14,140 bases of DNA, taken from the NCBI GenBank assembly GCA_934456315.1, contig CAKSHG010000031.1, positions 1 to 14,140 on the forward strand, written 5' to 3'. Origin of the DNA: an uncultured Oscillospiraceae bacterium (GTDB taxonomy: Bacteria > Bacillota > Clostridia > Oscillospirales > Ruminococcaceae). Made by a program: the position numbers and the translations under genes. The notes beneath the pieces were generated by a model. That model had not been told where the DNA came from and did not search any database. It was given only the letters and a program-made list of their open reading frames with translations. Of the stretch, positions 13,022 through 14,140 are shown one piece after another (position 1 is the first letter of the stretch; each line of letters starts with the position of its first letter).

Positions 13022-13032
13022 TTAAAAGTCAA
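13004..13032 (-). promoter_or_regulatory. minus-strand promoter of the small RNA
   Basis: TTGACT (13032-13027), a 17-base spacer, then a perfect TATAAT (13009-13004), both read on the minus strand. No minus-strand gene lies downstream for thousands of bases, so it most likely drives an RNA. Confidence 0.78.
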
Positions 13033-13033
13033 T

Positions 13034-13131
13034 AGGGAGTTTTCAAAAAAAGCGGCGGTAGAGCCGCTTTGACGGCCTTGTAATGAGTATTAACTTTTCG
13101 GACATTTCATTCTTCAAGCGGAAAACTCCCT
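13034..13131 (+). promoter_or_regulatory. nested stem-loop in the rep leader
   Basis: AGGGAGTTTTC (13034-13044) and GAAAACTCCCT (13121-13131) are perfect 11-bp arms that enclose a second hairpin (13049-13070). The right arm ends eight bases before the AGGGGG ribosome site of rep (13140-13145). The fold could set Rep translation or serve as an origin structure; neither is proven. Confidence 0.65.
13045..13070 (-). terminator. minus-strand terminator inside the rep leader
   Basis: Read on the minus strand, AAAGCGGC (13070-13063), a six-base loop and GCCGCTTT (13056-13049) are followed by TTTT, for a run of seven T. It would stop antisense transcription coming from rep just before the small-RNA promoter. 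Confidence 0.7.
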
Positions 13132-13147
13132 CGACAGTCAGGGGGAA

Positions 13148-13945
13148 ATGATAGTGAGACGGAATTTTATCCGGGAAAAGGCATTCGACGCTCGGAACAG
13201 TCGATACAAAGAGGTGGAGCTTTTCGAGTATTCGGAGGAAGAGCAGGAAGCAGTAAGGCAGAGGAGGAAAACACGCACCAGGGCTTCTCCTCCTAAAATC
13301 AAGAGTCTTAATGACAAAAACAGCCGAAAGCACTTCCGATGGCTCTTGTTCAACAACTTTGTCGAGGGTGATTATCTTGTTTCCCTGACATTTGACAATG
13401 AGTACATACAAAAGAGCATTTCTGAACGTAAGAGGGAGTTTACCAATTACATAAAGTGCTTAAGGCGTTTGTATGTTAAGAACGGTCTTGAATTAAGGTA
13501 CTTATATGTGATTGAAGGCGTGAACGACGAAGCACGCTTCCATTATCACCTGGTTGTCAATAGCGGGAACGGTAAAGTTACAAGAGATGAGGTTGAGCGG
13601 CTGTGGAAGTGTGGCGAACATACGAACAGCAAGCGTTTGCAGGTAGACAGTGATGGTACCTTTACCTCTCTTGCAGTCTACTTGATGAAGTCCAAGGATA
13701 CAAAGAAGAAATGGGAACGCAGCTGGAATGGTTCGCATAACCTCAAACGTCCGGAAATCACCACCGATGATAACAAGGTATCAAGAAAGACCATGCGGAA
13801 GATTCAAGACGCTGCACGAAACGACGAGGTCAGAGTGATCATGAGCAAGGTATATCCGAAGTTCAAGATCATTGATTATGAGATAGGTCAGAACCCTGTC
13901 ACAGGTCGGGATTATGCAAGGTTCAGAATGATCAGGCTCGAGTAG
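13148..13945 (+). CDS. HUH-type rolling-circle replication initiator
   Basis: The 265-residue protein carries the three motifs of small HUH endonucleases of the phage/plasmid Rep (REP_ORF2-G2P-like) kind. Motif 1 is VSLTFDNEY (78-86). Motif 2 is ARFHYHLVV (129-137), with the HxH metal-binding pair His132 and His134. Motif 3 is AVYLMK (176-181), with candidate nicking Tyr178 and Lys181. The following WERSWNGSHNLKRP segment is typical of the same family. Such proteins nick one strand at an origin and start rolling-circle replication. The annotated ATG at 13148 is only two bases from AGGGGG; a GTG two codons later (13154) has eight-base spacing and may be the true start. The leader is highly structured and a minus-strand RNA is predicted upstream. 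Confidence 0.85.
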   Translation: MIVRRNFIREKAFDARNSRYKEVELFEYSEEEQEAVRQRRKTRTRASPPKIKSLNDKNSRKHFRWLLFNNFVEGDYLVSLTFDNEYIQKSISERKREFTNYIKCLRRLYVKNGLELRYLYVIEGVNDEARFHYHLVVNSGNGKVTRDEVERLWKCGEHTNSKRLQVDSDGTFTSLAVYLMKSKDTKKKWERSWNGSHNLKRPEITTDDNKVSRKTMRKIQDAARNDEVRVIMSKVYPKFKIIDYEIGQNPVTGRDYARFRMIRLE

Positions 13946-14140
13946 AGCCAGATACAAACGAATTCAGCAGTAATGCGGGTTCAGGCAACAAAACAGGTCA
14001 ATTACCCCGGACACGAGCGGCGCAAAGCCCAAAAAGCCGCGCGAAATCAATCGGGGTGCTATATAGGAGACCAGCTATGAAAAGTCAATAGACAAAAGCG
14101 CCAAAAATTAAGCGACAAGTTTGGCAGGAATGAAAGGTGT
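13946..14140. other. structured non-coding region after rep, possible origin
   Basis: No gene is visible in these 195 bases. They contain GGCTC/GAGCC at the rep stop (13935-13949). A two-part hairpin follows: ACCCCG/CGGGGT (14004-14009, 14052-14057) around GCGGC/GCCGC (14017-14021, 14036-14040). A minus-strand promoter-like pair and copies of two motifs from the rep leader are also present. An ATG at 14077 with a good ribosome site gives only four codons. AAAGGTG at 14133-14139 probably serves a gene that starts beyond the window. Confidence 0.5.
14060..14088 (-). promoter_or_regulatory. second minus-strand promoter-like site, downstream of rep
   Basis: On the minus strand TTGACT (14088-14083), a 17-base spacer and TATATA (14065-14060). 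The -35 lies in the same AAAAGTCAATAG motif as the small-RNA promoter upstream of rep. It would drive RNA antisense to the 3' end of rep. No matching terminator is seen. Confidence 0.5.

Larger units (their letters stand above)
12966..14091. repeat. two short motifs repeated on both sides of rep
   Basis: AACAAAACAGG occurs at 12966-12976 and 13987-13997, and AAAAGTCAATAG at 13024-13035 and 14080-14091. The order and strand are the same on both sides, but the spacing differs (48 and 83 bases between copies). They bracket the rep gene. Confidence 0.7.
5418..14140. mobile_element. integrated element, left portion (serine recombinase, repressor switch, HUH Rep)
   Basis: The region starts where a host gene is broken. 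It carries a large serine recombinase at its edge, a repressor/Cro-like divergent pair, many small unknown genes in a tight run, and a rolling-circle-type replication initiator. The right end is not in the window. No capsid, terminase, tail, relaxase or coupling-protein gene is visible, so prophage, phage satellite, integrative plasmid and integrative mobilizable element all remain possible. Confidence 0.85.

Noticed and set aside
13043..13411. Minus-strand frames overlapping the rep leader and 5' end
   Set aside because: They overlap the HUH Rep gene and the structured leader, lack ribosome sites, and look like shadows, although antisense RNA here is possible.
14077..14091. Start codon with good ribosome site after rep
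   Set aside because: The frame closes after four codons (MKSQ); the site is more likely part of the repeated AAAAGTCAATAG motif or a remnant leader.
1..14140. tRNA or rRNA genes, including a tRNA used as attachment site
   Set aside because: No cloverleaf or rRNA-like sequence noticed; the integration site is a protein-coding gene.

Overview
The window looks like the chromosome of a spore-forming, roughly 50% G+C Firmicute of the Ruminococcaceae/Oscillospiraceae type. Supporting signs are strong AGGAGG ribosome binding sites, near-consensus TTGACA-17-TATAAT promoters, a Spo0A homologue, and a LysM-GH18 cell-wall hydrolase of the YaaH/YdhD spore type. The genus is an inference; no rRNA is present.

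Host part (1 to about 5417). The 3' end of a proline-rich, zinc-ribbon protein comes first. Next are an RluA-family pseudouridine synthase with a consensus promoter and a highly codon-biased glyceraldehyde-3-phosphate dehydrogenase. A Spo0A homologue lies convergent to the latter. Its receiver domain has glutamate in place of the phosphoacceptor aspartate, while its DNA-binding domain is well conserved. Two wall-hydrolase genes follow: an Amidase_6 protein and the LysM-LysM-GH18 protein, separated by a 93-bp palindromic element.

Junction (about 5415-5452). The GH18 reading frame stops matching its family in the middle of the conserved MTYEW motif and ends five codons later. A large serine recombinase gene begins 18 bp further on, pointing at the junction. 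I read this as one end (attL) of an integrated element that splits the hydrolase gene.

Element part (about 5418 to beyond 14140). A leftward operon encodes a membrane-anchored SWIM zinc-finger protein with a BRCT-like C-terminus, a very AT-rich membrane protein, a small CxxC protein and the serine recombinase. At 9.4-9.6 kb there is a phage-like switch: a leftward XRE repressor and a rightward XRE/Cro-like gene separated by a TTGACA-17-TATACT promoter that overlaps CTAA-N2-TTAG operators. A rightward run of small, mostly unrecognised genes follows, interrupted by one 60-aa gene on the opposite strand with its own promoter. It leads to an HUH rolling-circle replication initiator. The Rep leader holds nested hairpins and, on the minus strand, a complete small transcription unit (promoter, about 70 nt, terminator) that resembles a countertranscribed control RNA. 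Two motifs from this leader recur downstream of rep.

Taken together, the element combines integration, a repressor switch and rolling-circle-type replication. An integrative plasmid or mobilizable element, or a prophage or phage satellite, would all fit; no structural or conjugation gene is visible inside the window. The most interesting points are the splitting of a spore-type hydrolase gene, the degenerate Spo0A receiver, the minus-strand RNA beside rep, and the SWIM-BRCT operon.
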